From the NCBI RefSeq assembly GCF_018687715.1, contig NC_056755.1, positions 42,101,001 through 42,165,000 of the forward strand: DNA of 64,000 nt, read 5' to 3'. The DNA comes from Carya illinoinensis (Eukaryota; Streptophyta; Magnoliopsida; Fagales; Juglandaceae). Positions 24,301 through 36,393 of this stretch are shown piece after piece. Position numbers and translations under genes: made by a program. Position 1 is the stretch's first letter; each line of letters opens with the position of its first letter. Below the pieces are notes generated by a model. The model did not search any database. It was not told where the DNA came from and saw only the letters and a program-made list of their open reading frames with translations.

Positions 24301-25860
24301 GCAGTTAAAAGTTCATAGGCCAATTAACCAGCCAATTCAAAGAAAGTTTTTTCAGCTAAAAGAAAGAGTTCTGTTTACTCGCATTACAGAACACGATATA
24401 ACAGTCTAAAAGAAAGGGTGAAACAGATCATGTCATAAACTCAGTTGGCATCCCAAGGAAAAATAAACAAAACAAACCAAAAAAGTTAACGCATTAAGAC
24501 TCAGAGCATCCACTTAAATGCTTCAATAAGCACCCTATTGTACCAAATATCTTGGTACAATAACAGATCTACATAAATTATACAAACATCAAATCTTAAA
24601 GAACTACAGACCGCTGTTTGATTTTGCCATCATGATAATTTTTGCGTTTGTTGCGCAAAACATTTATCTCAAGGACAACCAATCACATTGTTTCTATCTC
24701 ACGGAAGCATTTTATCAGCTTAGAAAAAACAAAAATAGAAGAAGGAAACAAAAGAATATGAATCATACCCAGAGATCCGATTTATCGCAGCTTCAGATTT
24801 CAAGATCTCCATAAATTCGAGATTAGGGCAAGAGAATGCAATGCACGCTAGCATTGTTGCATCTACATCACTGCAAAACCAAAAAATATAACTTTTAGTT
24901 AAACCAAAAGAAACCAATTTCTCCAATTTCGTTCTCTTTCAAATACTTCAACTTTTTTTGAAAACTGCAATGATCACTTTGAAATCATAATATAAAGTAT
25001 CTCAAGATGCTTATAGATCGAACTGTATGATGTCGTTGTTCGAGTTGATCTTTATAGACCAAACACTTCGAAATCGTTTCTTGCGTCCAGCTTTACAGAT
25101 CAAAGTACATTTCATTTTAGCTCATTTTTCTTAACTGATCGATTAAAGTCAGCAAATTCTCGCCTTGTTTATGCTTAATGTCCATTTAGAATAATCTGAT
25201 CCATCCGATAAAACCATAGATCATATGGTTTCTTGTACCGGAGAACCCTAACCTTTCCATTCTTAGAGAGAGTCTCACGAGTCCTGGGCATTTCTGTAAC
25301 ACAGATCCGACCTGAGACCTAGCCGGAACCCTAAGCCTGAGCTCCTCCGCCGCTCTCCATAACCTCCTCGCCGTCTCCCTCCACCCCTTGCACACCCTCG
25401 CCGCCCCCAATAGCCCCGCCGGCGGCAACCTCTTCAGTATCTCCCACAAACAACCCGCCGGGAAACCGTCAGACTCCGGATCCGGAAATCTATGGCCGAG
25501 GTCCAAGTCCTCCTCGTCCTCTTCTGTCTCGGGCTCCTGGAATCCGCCGCGTACGTCATCGTCGAATGAGAGCGCGCGGCGGAGATGAGAATAGGGCTGA
25601 CGCGGTGGCGGGGGCAGCGTGGGGGACATGGAATACAGGGCGGATGAATCGGCGTGCATTGGGGTGCTGTCTATGGAGACGGTGGGGCTACCGACATGGC
25701 AGGAGTGACCCTTCTTAGGGAGGCCACAGCGGCCACAGTTATAACTTCCACGCTTCTTCAACCGCTTGCGCTCGGCGGCTATGGTGGCGTCGCAGCATGG
25801 AGTGGTCGGACTCCCAGGGGTTAATGGCGATTCGTTACGGTGGAGGTTGTGATGCTGCAT
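21349..25860 (-). CDS. FBL17: F-box/LRR protein, FBL17 orthologue
   Basis: SCF ubiquitin-ligase substrate receptor; in Arabidopsis FBL17 targets KRP inhibitors of CDKA and permits S-phase and male germ-cell division. Eleven exons, all GT-AG: 25860-25253, 24870-24769, 24298-24154, 23986-23802, 23668-23564, 23166-23069, 22952-22732, 22649-22583, 22464-22379, 21791-21690 and 21411-21349. They join in frame to 593 codons plus stop. Residues 37-54 hold the family hallmark RGSYNCGRCGLPKKGHSC. The F-box is at about 132-172 (GFPAGCLWEILKRLPP). LRRs follow (ACIAFSCPNLE, LKSLKMEGCSNLGGF, LQNIHIASVRLSHSVV, LELLDLSG, LKKLSLWGCSGLD, LYLNCPELNDLNL). The last exon reads SYEDDKKPRFERRH. Reading through instead of splicing after 21690 would give a short alternative C-terminus. 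No break was found. Confidence 0.95.
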
Positions 25861-25954
25861 AGCGACCGCGCGAGATTGAGAGGGAGTGTGTGCGAGTGCG
25901 AGATGGGTAACATATAATTAGGCGCGGCGACTCTGAGAGGGACTGGTCGGGAAA

Positions 25955-25981
25955 GGCGCGGGAACAACGTAGATTTCGCGC
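25955..25981 (-). promoter_or_regulatory. Two E2F-like sites upstream of FBL17
   Basis: TTTCGCGC at 25974-25981 and GGCGCGGGAA at 25955-25964 (TTCCCGCGCC on the gene strand) match the E2F consensus TTTSSCGC/TTCCCGCC type. They lie about 95-120 bp upstream of the FBL17 ATG. FBL17 is known as an E2F/RBR target in Arabidopsis, so position and sequence agree with S-phase regulation. Binding itself is inferred. Confidence 0.65.
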
Positions 25982-26869
25982 GCTAGGTTTTAAATTATTA
26001 AAAGGAGACTAAAGTAGTCAAGTACAAAAAGGGCGAGGGTGGACCGGAGGAGCCTATTAATTGAACCTCTAATTTATTTAGAGAAATAATATTTATAATT
26101 TTAAAATATATAAATTTAATATATTTTTTTAAAAAATATATATAAATATAAAATATATAGAAAAAATTAATTTTTTAATAATAGATTTTACTCTTTTTAA
26201 AAAAAATACGAATAATTTATACACTTTAACATTATATCTAACATTATTCTATTTTATATTATTTAAAAATTCTCCTCAAATCCACCTTTTGATTTAGATT
26301 TGACATTCTAAATAAATAAATTTGGGTTTGAATTTGATACAAATCTATATCTAGATTTGAATTTTAAAATATAATTTAAATATTAGACTTAGGTTTTTAA
26401 AATCCAAGTCATCGTTTCAAATCTAATTATCTAAATTCATTATAAATATTAATGTAAGATTCATTACATAGGCTCATAAATAATTGCTTATTGGAATTAG
26501 GAAAAAATGTTAAACTTAACAATAAAAGTCTTATGAAATGGGTTGGCATACATATATATGCATGCATATGTTTATAAAATCTATATGATAAATCTTGTAA
26601 TAATTCTGTGTCATGATTAAATAGGGTTTGCTAATTATGAAAAGGTAATTTAATGTGTTTGTATGAATTGAAAGTTAGTTCGCTGGTTGGCGTTGAAAAT
26701 GCAATCAATGGGCCGGCTGATGAAATCGTGGGCAATGTTTGTTTGGTGATCTACTTGGCATGATGATGATTGATAATCGGCGTGGAAGTGTTGGATCTGT
26801 GAACCTTGTGAGCAGGGAATGTTTCTTTTTCTTTTCTCTCTCTCTCTCTCTAAGCAAGCTTGTATTTTA
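25982..26869. other. Intergenic DNA between FBL17 and the LINE
   Basis: AT-rich DNA with no gene. A (CT)n run at 26837-26852 lies next to the 3' end of the LINE. Confidence 0.6.
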
Positions 26870-26986
26870 TATATATAGAAAAGGAAATTACAATTTATAA
26901 GGAGAGTCCTTCCCACTATCAATATACAAAATACAAGTTGGAATGCAAACTAGAGGAATGCTACCAAACTTCAAGTTTGTAGCTGC

Positions 26987-29900
26987 CTATTGCGCCACTG
27001 AATGCGTAAACCGATTTTGAGATCTATCGATTTTTTTAAAGCTCCAATCTTTGTAAGATTTCAGAGTGATTGCTATGTCTTCCGAGATTGGAGCAATTTG
27101 CCAAATGGCAACGTCCTCATAGATAGAGGAAATGACTAACTGTGAGTTGCCTGCCATAAGGATAGATGGGTGGTTGATATGTTCCGCCATTTTGAGTGCT
27201 AATCTTACTGCTAAAGCTTATGCTATTATTGGAGTTGTGGTGAGATTCTCCTCTGTCAATATTTCTATAGGCTTCCCTTTTGTGTTCCTGCTTACTGTTG
27301 AGGCTACAGAGAAAGTATTTCTGATAGCTGCATCGAAAGATATACAAATTTGGTTTTGGAGAGGTTTCTGCCATGACTTCTGAACTAAAGAATTATGTTT
27401 TTCTTTCCAAATATGTAGATTTTCTTGACATGAGTGGTTCAGTTGTTGCGAAGCTTTTTGAGTAGAGAGACTTATGTTGTTGTGAACTAAGTCATTCCAG
27501 AACTTCCATATAAAATCCATAATCAAGATTGCAAATAGTCTAAAAGGTTGTTCATCTTGTGAATTGAGGCCCAGTTTTTGTTTTGGATTTAAGATGAAGA
27601 GGAACCAATCTTTCATAGAATTTATGGTCAAGAAGCAGAGGTTTAAATGCCAATTACTCTGACTCTAAAAGATTCTAGAGATGGGACATTCTATGAAAAG
27701 ATGCAAAAGGGTTTCTTCACTACCATCACAAAACGGGCAATTTGTTGAGGGGATACTGGAGATGAAACGTTTTAATCTTTCTCTGGTTGGAAGAATATTC
27801 CATAGGATTTTCTACAAAAGAAATTTATGGCGATCATGGATTTTGAACTTCCATATCTTTTTCCATCAGATATTCAGGATGACTGTATTGATAATGCTTG
27901 TCATGTTGGAGGCAATATGATGGGCTGATTTGACAGAGAACCTTCCATTTTGAGTTATTGTCTAAATGAAACTATCTAGTCTTTGTGTTGTTGTGGATAA
28001 AGGGAATTTCTGAATTTCTAAGACACTACTAGGTTGGAAAAGGGATTGTAATTTTTAAAAATCTCAGGATCTATTTATCTAATTGATCAGGTCTGAAACC
28101 TTTAGACCTGGCGAAAGATCCATTTGAGGGTTTAAAGGAAGAGGTTTGAAATTTTCCAGAGTGGATCCACGGGTCTAATTAGGCTCTCACCGATAAACCA
28201 TTAGTGATATTGAAACACATACATTTTGCCAGTATTGGTCTTGTTTTCAGTATTCTTTTCCATAGACTCGAGTCAGTATTATTTGAAGCAACATTTGTGA
28301 AGGTGGTTGATTTCAGATATTTCTTTATAAGGAGTTTGTGCCATATACCCATATTTGGTTGACTCATTTCCCAGCCTGTCTTTGCTAATAACGCAACATT
28401 CATGTTTTCCATCTTTTATAGTCCCAATCTTCCTTCTTTTTTTGGTTGGCAGATTAACTTCCAAGATTTTAAGCATAACTTGTGCTTTTGATCTTTTGTA
28501 GTTCCCCACCAGAAATTTTTGAGGCTTGTATTCAAGGACTTATAGATAGACTTTGGGAGCATGTGTGTTGACATTTGATAAGTAGGGATGGTGCTTGCTA
28601 CTGTTCTAATGAGCACAGATCTACTTGCTTGAGATAACAATTTTGATTCCAGCCTTCTAATCTTTTGTTTATTTTCTCCAGCATCTCTTTGTAGTTTTCT
28701 TTTTTGGAACGGTTAAACATTGTATGAATTCCCAAGTATTTCATTTTTGATGTCGATCCTTTGTATGGCAAATTCTTCAATATTTTCCTCCTTGTTGCTT
28801 GGCTGGTATTTTGAGTTATGTAGATTGAGGATTTACTCTGATTGATGCATTGGCCTCACCAGTCTTAATATTTTGCTATGATAACTTTTGTTAATTTTTC
28901 TTTTGCTTGCCCAAAGACTATGAGATCATCTGCAAAAAGAAGGTGAAAGATGGAGGGCTTTCTCTACTGATTTTTATGCCTTCTAATAGTCTGGTATTTT
29001 CCAATCTTGCCAATAGCCTTGAGAAGACTTCTGTGCATAGGATGAAAAGGAAAGATGAGATGGGATCACCTTGTCTTAGACTCCTTTGAGCTTTGAAAAA
29101 ACCTCTTGAGGATCCATTAATGAGAATAGAGAACAAGGCTGTTGTAATGCATTCCTTGATGAGGTTTATCCATGTGGAATTGAATCATAATACTTTCATA
29201 ACTGTAAAGAGGAAATTCCATTCTATAAAATCGAAAGCTTTTTCTATGTCTATCTTTATGGCCATCTGGCCCTTCTTCTCCTTGTGCTTCTTAAGATGGT
29301 GAAACATTTCATGGGCAATGATGAAATTTTCTTTTATATTTCTTCCAGGCACAAAAGCTGTTTGAAAGGGAGAGATGATACTTGGAAGAGTTTTCTTTAA
29401 GCAATTTGCCAGAATCTTTGTGATATTTTGTAGATGACATTTGTCAAACTGATAGGACGGTAGTGCTATGGGGAACTTGGGTTGAGATTTTTTGGTATGA
29501 GAGCGATGGGGGTATGGTTTATTTTTTTCAAGAGTTTTCCACTCCTAAAGAAATTTTGCACTATAGCAATTACATCCCTCTTGATAATATACCAGTAATG
29601 CTTATAAAAAATGCCAGTCATTCCATTCGGACCTGGAGTTTTGTGATTTGGGATTTGTTTGAGAGCTCCAAAAATTTCAGTTTCCAAGGGTACTACAGTT
29701 AATAAATCATTTTCCTCACTAAAAATATGGTTTTGGAAAATATTCTCAAGATTTTCTGGGTAAGTGGGTTCCATGGATGTATAGATGGATTTGAAATAAT
29801 CGATAAAAGTTGATTCTATCACATTTTGATCCATAGTCCAAATACCTGGATTTAGCTTGACAGAGTCGATCCCATTCCTTCTTCGGCGTATTGTTGTTGA

Positions 29901-30983
29901 CAGGTGATAGAATTTTGTATTTAAATCTGTTGTTGTGAGCCAATTGATTCTCGACTTTTGCCTCCAAAGGATTTCTTCGTTCTTTTGCTGATCTTGAAGT
30001 TGATGGAGAAGATAATTTTCTCTCTGTAAATTCAGTTGGTCTGGCGTGGTGCTTTGTAGTTGACTGAGCTCCATCTTGATTTGCTGGATATTTGACTGAA
30101 TTCTCCCAAAATGATTTTTATTCCAGAGTTTGAGTGCTTTTTTTGTTTCCTTGATCTTGCTGCACAATATAAAGGCGGGATTTCCACTGAATTGTTGGCT
30201 CCATGCATCTTGAATGATTATATTGCTGAGAGGTTCTCGAGTCTAGAATTCTTCAAATTTAAACTGAGAAACATTTTTCCTTATCTTTATTGTGTTGAGC
30301 AAGAGGGGCTTGTGATTTGAGGTTGAAGATACTAAATGCTGAATAGTGGCATCTGGAAATAGCATCCTCCACTGTGTATTGGCTATTCCCCGATCTAACC
30401 TTTCTCTAATCATTGATTTTCCTTAACGATTATTAGTCCATGTGAAAGCTAGTCCCGAAAAGCCTATGTCGATTAAGCCATGAGAATCCATTAAACTTTT
30501 TAATCCTCCAATGGAAGTAGATGTGACTGGTCTGCCCCCCACTTTATCCGTTTGATTGAGTAAATCATTGAAATCACCAATATAGAGCCAAGGGCCTGGG
30601 AAAGATTGATGTGTAGATTCTAGATGAGTCCAGAATTGTGTCTTGTTTTGCCACTGAGCTGGAGCATAACAAAAGTAGACAGCCAAGGTTGATTAGGAGG
30701 ATCAGAGTAGACCAAAATAGAAATAACATTTGTATTAACATGTACCGGTTCAATATCCAACCAGAGTAGCCATAGTAACAAAAGGCCTCCATTTTTCCCT
30801 GAGGCGAGGACATTAACAAAAAGGTGGAAACCTAGCCTATTTAGATTAATAAGGGTGTTTTCACTAGACACCATAGTTTCCGACAAAAATATAATATCAG
30901 GATTATATTTAGATATATATACCCTTATATCTGATTACGTAAGGGAGGGCTAAACTCCTGCAATTCCATATCAGTGTCTTCAT
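26987..30983 (-). pseudogene. LINE ORF2: endonuclease, RT, zf-RVT, RNase H
   Basis: Starts MKTLIWNCRSLA (30983), the typical start of the APE-like endonuclease. Endonuclease residues PWLYIGDFNDLLNQTDKVGG appear at about 30600-30540. RT appears between 30167 and 28416: IPNHKTPGPNGMTGIFYKHYW, then RSLRQGDPISSFLFIL, with the FADD region degraded to FFLQMIS. It is followed by zf-RVT-like text (28400-27900). C-terminal RNase H reads ICISFDAAI at about 27290 and ends IDRSQNRFTHSVAQ at 26987. Several stops and shifts break the frame. Confidence 0.85.
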
Positions 30984-31146
30984 AGGGATGTTGGAGGCAT
31001 GGTTGAGCCCACCTCGTCAGCTTTGGTTGCTTTCCTAGTTTAGGTTGTCTTTTGAGTGGACCTATTGTAAAGTTTTGCCCTTGCTATTTCCTTTGATTTT
31101 GTTGATTTCCCAATGGATGTTTTATTGATTGATAAGAGCATGAAAG

Positions 31147-31620
31147 CTACTTCTTTCTCTTCATTGGAGTGCTGCTTCTTGCTATTCTTTTGCCATCTAC
31201 TTCTGAAATATTTTGGAATTTTTGTTTTGGGGTTTGTATGTCTTCAGTCTCAAGGAGTATCCTTTTTGCCTGGAATTTTGTTTCTGAAAGAAGGACTATA
31301 GTGACTGTGCTCCTTGATGGGTGATACTCTTCTTGACGTGCTATTTGATCTTCTGAGAAATTTGCCTTGCTTCTGATGGCTGGCCCCATTGGCTTCTTTG
31401 GAGGAAATCCTGGTGGAGGATTTAAACTTTGACTTCTGGAATAAGATGAATTGGCTGATAATTAATAGTTGGAAAGAAAATTATTGCCTTTGGTTTTTGT
31501 AGTGTGGGATTGAGAGCATTAAAAAGTGGGCCAGTTTTCCATTTGATTTCCCTCTTCTGATTGAGTGAAGTCTGACTTAATTCATTTCTTGAACCAATTG
31601 AGATGATAGGCTTTTTCTCC

Positions 31621-31660
<40 letters not shown>

Positions 31661-33314
31661 CAGGCATCAATTCCTTTGGGCTTTAAAGGGGGGCTTCTTT
31701 TGGTATGGCCCAATAGGGGCTTAAACCCAAAACAGCTTCTTGTAATTGGGTCCATCGAGAAGGCCACGACTCCGGATTAAGTACTGACTAAGAAGATATT
31801 TTCTACTGAGCCTTCTCCCTTTGATTGCATTGAATATCCAGATTGTCCATTTGTGAGATTTGACAATTGACTGGTTGAAAGGCATTAGGTGGGTAGGATT
31901 TAATGCCCATATTTATGTTGCTGCTTCCGAAAGGGGGTGAGGCATTTAAAGCTGTGATTTTACTGTACTCAACAGTACCTGGAGAGATCTCAGCCTTCGG
32001 ATTGTATGGTTACCGGCTCAATTCTTCAACTGCAAAGAGAGATTCCCGTGAATGGATAGTTGGTGCACACTGGAAACCCAGTTTCATCTACTGGTTTGCG
32101 TGAATCCCAGAGTCGGTGCATGTTTGAGATGCTATTTCGGTGCTTGCTTGGTCATAAAGATGATCTTCGAGTTTCCCTTTTCCAGCTTTCCCATCTTTAT
32201 AATAGTTTGAGCTGTTTTCAAGTGGGTCAAAAGAGATAAGTTCTTGAGGAGACCAGACCTTGACTAGCTTTTTCTTTGCAATCTTTGCATCCAGATTTGT
32301 TGAGAGTTCCTCTTGAGTGGCGAGCCATGGATTTTCCCATTTATCCACTGAGAAATAACTTTCAATGGCAGATGAGTTTTCTCCATGTGGGATTGCAACC
32401 TCTTTCCCTTTATCTAGTGAAAGGGAAGCACCGAAGACTTTATTTGATGAGCTTTAAATCGGGTCCAGGATGACAAGATTTTTACTTCCTTCAGTCTCTA
32501 ATTTTTGTAAAGAACTATCGAAATCTTCCTGCTCTGTAAAGTTGACTAAAGCTAGTCTAGAGACATTTGAATAACTACTCTGTACTTGGACCGGTTTGAC
32601 CATAGTAGAATCTGCACGCAGCCAAGGCCCATAAGGCAGGTGTTCTAGAATAATATTTAGAAAAGTGCAGAAGATATGAGAGTGACCGATTCTACCGCAT
32701 GCATAACAAAAGTCTAAAAGACGTTCATAGTTAAAAGAAACCCAATTTGCACTGGAATCTCTAGGTTCCCATATTCCTTGTTTCAGGGGTTTGTTGATGT
32801 CTAGCTCCACTTTAATACGTAGAAATTTCTTGCTAGCCAAACCAAACAGAGGGTCCACATCAACTCCAATATAATTCCCAAGGGCCCTACCAATTTTTTA
32901 GGCCAAATTTTCTATCATATGTTTTCTAATAAGACCATGAATTTGGACAAAAAAAGGTGAAGTACGAAGGTTGATATCTTGCCAAGATGAACCTTCGGGG
33001 CAGCTCTTGAGAAGAAGTAGGTGTCTTTTAAAATTTCAAGGGATCTGGTTCATAATCCTTTGAATATCACTAGTCTTTTGGAATGTGAAAAGGAAAATAT
33101 TTACATCTAAATCTTTAATATGGAACTTATTGACAAAATTCCAGGTTGCCTTAAAAGATGCATGAAGAACAATCTTGTTTAGAGGCCGAGTAGTGACTAT
33201 TCTTCCAATGAGAGCTAAATCTTTGTTTTCACTTGCAGGTTCTTGTTCAGGAGAGAACCAAAGGTCCTCCCAAGATAATGCTTCAGTTTGATTGATCAGG
33301 TTGTCCATATCCAT
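31147..33314 (-). pseudogene. LINE ORF1: DUF4283 and zinc knuckle
   Basis: Starts MDMDNLINQTEALSWEDLWF (33314). The first frame ends after 92 codons and the homology continues in other phases: SPFFVQIHGLIRKHM, then FLRIKVELDINKPLKQGIWE and FNYERLLDFCYACGRIGHSH, a CCHC-type knuckle preceded by the usual YERLP(D)FCY phrase. This is the RNA-binding ORF1 of plant L1 elements. At least one frameshift and a poly(A) run interrupt it. Confidence 0.8.
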
Positions 33315-33349
33315 TGAGAAGATTGTTGTAAAAGAAGAAATGATGGATG

Positions 33350-34558
33350 GGGTGGGTTAAAACAGGGTGGGAAGGAAAAAAGTGTGAAGAGGGTATGCAC
33401 TCATCTGACTAGCAAGAGAGTTGGCTATTGCAAGAGTTTCCCTAGAGAGGTGATGGGGTCATTTTGGGTAGGGACGGTTTGGATGAATGGTGGACTTGAA
33501 AATTCGTCTTCCCATTTAGCGAGAGTGGGCGGCAAGTGCCGAGGGAGGATGGTTATAGAACTACTTCGAACTAGTTTGTTTTCATAATCATTCTATCTTA
33601 TCTTATCTAATCATTATAATTTTATTAAATTTTCACATAAAGTAAAATAAAAAATTCAATTTTTTCAAAATTTAAAACAAAAATATTATTAAAAATATAT
33701 ATTCTAACAATATTTTATTCAACTTTCAAGTTTTGTCTTAATTCATTTCATCTCATTTGTGAAAATAAAAATATTAATGTTCTTCTTTATTTAAATAAGA
33801 AAACATTAAAAAAAAGGAAAAAAAAAAAAGAAGAGAGAGAGAGAGATAGAGAGGGAGAGGGAGGGTGTGAATAGGATGTAAAGATCATCCAATGGGAGAC
33901 TAGCAAGTCAATATCCCATTATTTTTCTTGCATACTTAAAATCATAGTTTTATCCCTCTTTTTTAGCCTCAAATTGCAAGGCTCTCCTGACCTATGAGAG
34001 TGGAAGAAGTGGTAGTTGGGTGCGATTGTGTCGCCTCTAATGCCAAAGATAGAATCTTTAGGACTGAGCAAAACAAGAAAGAATTAAAAATAAAAAATAA
34101 AAATAAAAATAAAAAGGCTAAGGGAAGAGTAAGGCTAAGCGAATGAATAACCTGTTTCTGTAGTTAGCATTTCACCCCTTGTATCCAATCCTCTGTAGGA
34201 CCTTTCCGTCGTTATAATGATCATTCGCTATTCCAAATGGCATTGCATTGCATTTAATGCAAGTGCTCTTGTCAGTAATTGGGACTCAACCTTGAGGCTG
34301 GCCACTTAATCAGGTCTGTACAGGACAGGATCCCGATCTGTCTTTCCCTTATTAATGTGTTGAGTTTGGGAAACTGTCATATTTTTTCATTTTCTCAATC
34401 TGGTTTGGGCCATTTGTCTATAACCTCCTCCTACCAAGTCATGGATTACAGGCTTTGATGGATCAGTGACCTGTGCCCAACCTGGGTGGGTATAAAAAAA
34501 CCACATTCCACATAGGATTAACATTGTTTCATTTTCATGTGAATTAAATAGTTAACAC
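33350..34558. other. Intergenic DNA between LINE and MITE
   Basis: No gene seen. A segment at about 33590-33780 (CTTATCTTATCTAATCATTA and later TTCATTTCATCTCATTT) resembles the inside of the Fagales-type MITE that occurs at 34562. Simple GA and A-rich repeats lie at 33810-33870 and 34080-34115. Confidence 0.5.
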
Positions 34559-34561
34559 TTA

Positions 34562-34763
34562 GGTGCCGTTTAGATAATGAGTTGAAATGAAATGAATTGA
34601 GATGAAAATTAAATTAAATATTGTTAAAATATTATTTCTTAATACTATTATTGTTTTAGGAATTGAAAAATTGAATTGTTTATTATATTTTGTGTAAAAA
34701 TTTAAAAAAGTTATAATGATCAGATGATATAAGATTAAACACTTTTATTATCTAAACAGGGCC
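34562..34763. mobile_element. Tourist-like MITE, 202 bp, TSD TTA
   Basis: Ends GGTGCCGTTTAGATAA and the reverse complement of TTATCTAAACAGGGCC, flanked by TTA on both sides (34559-34561 and 34764-34766). The TTA duplication and GGCCCTGTTT-type termini fit PIF/Harbinger-derived Tourist elements. The interior is AT-rich and non-coding. Confidence 0.85.
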
Positions 34764-34944
34764 TTAGTCCAGTAGTTTAGATTTTTAAAATTGAAACGTT
34801 ATATGTTTATTCTATAAATAACTAATATATAACATACACATTTAACTCTTAACTATTAAGAGTAATAATAATAGATGACGAAGTATAATTAAAAATCTTT
34901 ATAAGGAATTAAATTATAATTTCATAATAATTTTAAAATACAAT

Positions 34945-35411
34945 ATGTCATTATTAATATTTTAGTTTAAGAAGTGTGAGAATGTAAAATCAATTAATGT
35001 TTTGCATTTTTATTATTTCTTACAGTGTCTTTGAGAAATGAAATAGATTAATAAATATTTTTTAATAAAATTGTTTGCAATTGGTCATTTGTGTTGTGGT
35101 TAAAAAAAAAAGTAATAAAATTGTTTGCAGTTTATATATAAAAAAAATGGCATTGAAACAAAACCATTTTTTTACATGGATAAAAGTTTACCTATATTTA
35201 AATAAGATGCTTTAGACCATATATTTCTCTTACTGTCGATTTATTTTCCATTAGATTGATATTTCTATTTCTTACATACATTTTCCTGTTAGACCCAGTA
35301 ACTATTTTAGGTAAATTTTATATAAGAATTATATTTTTATAAGAGCATATGAAATTGTAAATATTTATTTTCTCAACTAGGCAAATGTGCAGCGTACATT
35401 GCCCTTACTAG
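34945..35411 (+). repeat. Dispersed repeat copy A with Helitron-like 3' end
   Basis: Closely matches 60465-60907, including AAGTGTGAGAATGTAAAATC and the tract TTTAGACCATATATTTCT. It ends in a hairpin (GGCAAATGT ... ACATTGCC, 35380-35403) followed by TTACTAG and T. A CTAG end after a short hairpin, inserted before T, is the 3' signature of Helitrons. The 5' end was not identified. Confidence 0.5.
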
Positions 35412-35439
35412 TATATATATATATGAATGCATCTTATCA

Positions 35440-35650
35440 GTTGAATCTTAAGGTTTTATTTGGATAGTGAGATGAAATGAAATAGTTTTATATGAAAGTT
35501 GAAAGTTAAATAAAATATTATTAGATTATTGTTTTCAAATATTATTATTTTTTTGAAATTTAAAAAAATTGAATTGAGATTTTAAAAAGTTGAATTATTT
35601 ATTATATTTTATATGAGAATTTGAAAAAATTATAATAGTAAAATGAGATT
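35440..35650. repeat. Partial Tourist-like MITE
   Basis: TTAAGGTTTTATTTGGATAG followed by GAGATGAAATGAAATAG resembles the left end of the MITE at 34562. The right end has decayed (TAAAATGAGATTATTT). Confidence 0.4.
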
Positions 35651-36393
35651 ATTTCTGATCAAAAGGATGGCATATTACTATATGCACTACAACATAATTG
35701 GTTTTTTGGGACGAAATTTTGTACGGATTTCGTCCCATAAAATATTTTGGGATGAATTTTTTCGTCCCAAGGTCGTTTCTACATTACTGTCTTAGAAGAT
35801 ATATTGGGACGAAAATCACTAATTTGTCCCAAAATATATCTTTAGGGACGATTTTGAAATTGACTATTTGATACTGTTCAAACGTTTGATTTTTTTGTCA
35901 CGGTTTAATTTCATTCTAGAATGTCTTTCGAATGGTTACTATTGTACGTTCATACGACATTAAATTGGTTGAACGGTTATGAAAAAATGTTAAAACGATC
36001 ACACATTTTGATAACATTCGAACGGCATAAAATAGATTACCATTCGAATGTGAAAGGAACAGATCGAACACTAAAAAAGATCGAACGGTGTTGAGTTATG
36101 TTCGAACGATACGATAATAAATTGCGTTCGAACGTTTTTTGATAATTTGATGTCGTTAGAACGGCTTAATTAATAATGTTCGAACGTTACATAGTCGTTC
36201 GAACGAATACTATTTTATTAAAAACCCATAATAATAAAAAACTAAATAGACATTCATAATATTTGAAAAACATACATTAGAAACTGTTTAATACTCACGA
36301 AAGTTTTATAATAAGTGCGAACTAATAAATAACCATAAGAATGACATTGTTCATATATAATTAGATAATGTCATAATCTATATGTAAAAACCA

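Larger units (their letters stand above)
26870..33340 (-). mobile_element. L1-type LINE, nearly full length (-)
   Basis: About 6.4 kb. On the minus strand ORF1 (DUF4283/zinc knuckle) is followed by ORF2 (endonuclease, reverse transcriptase, zf-RVT, RNase H), the order of plant L1 elements. Both ORFs carry stops or frameshifts. The 3' end reads TAATTTCCTTTTCTATATAT and runs into an A/G-rich tract near 26860. I did not find a convincing target-site duplication, so the borders are approximate. A 34-base T run at about 31628-31661 interrupts the ORF1 region. Confidence 0.85.

Noticed and set aside
33384..33587. 67-codon plus frame near the LINE 5' end
   Set aside because: Short, no domain, in repetitive intergenic DNA.
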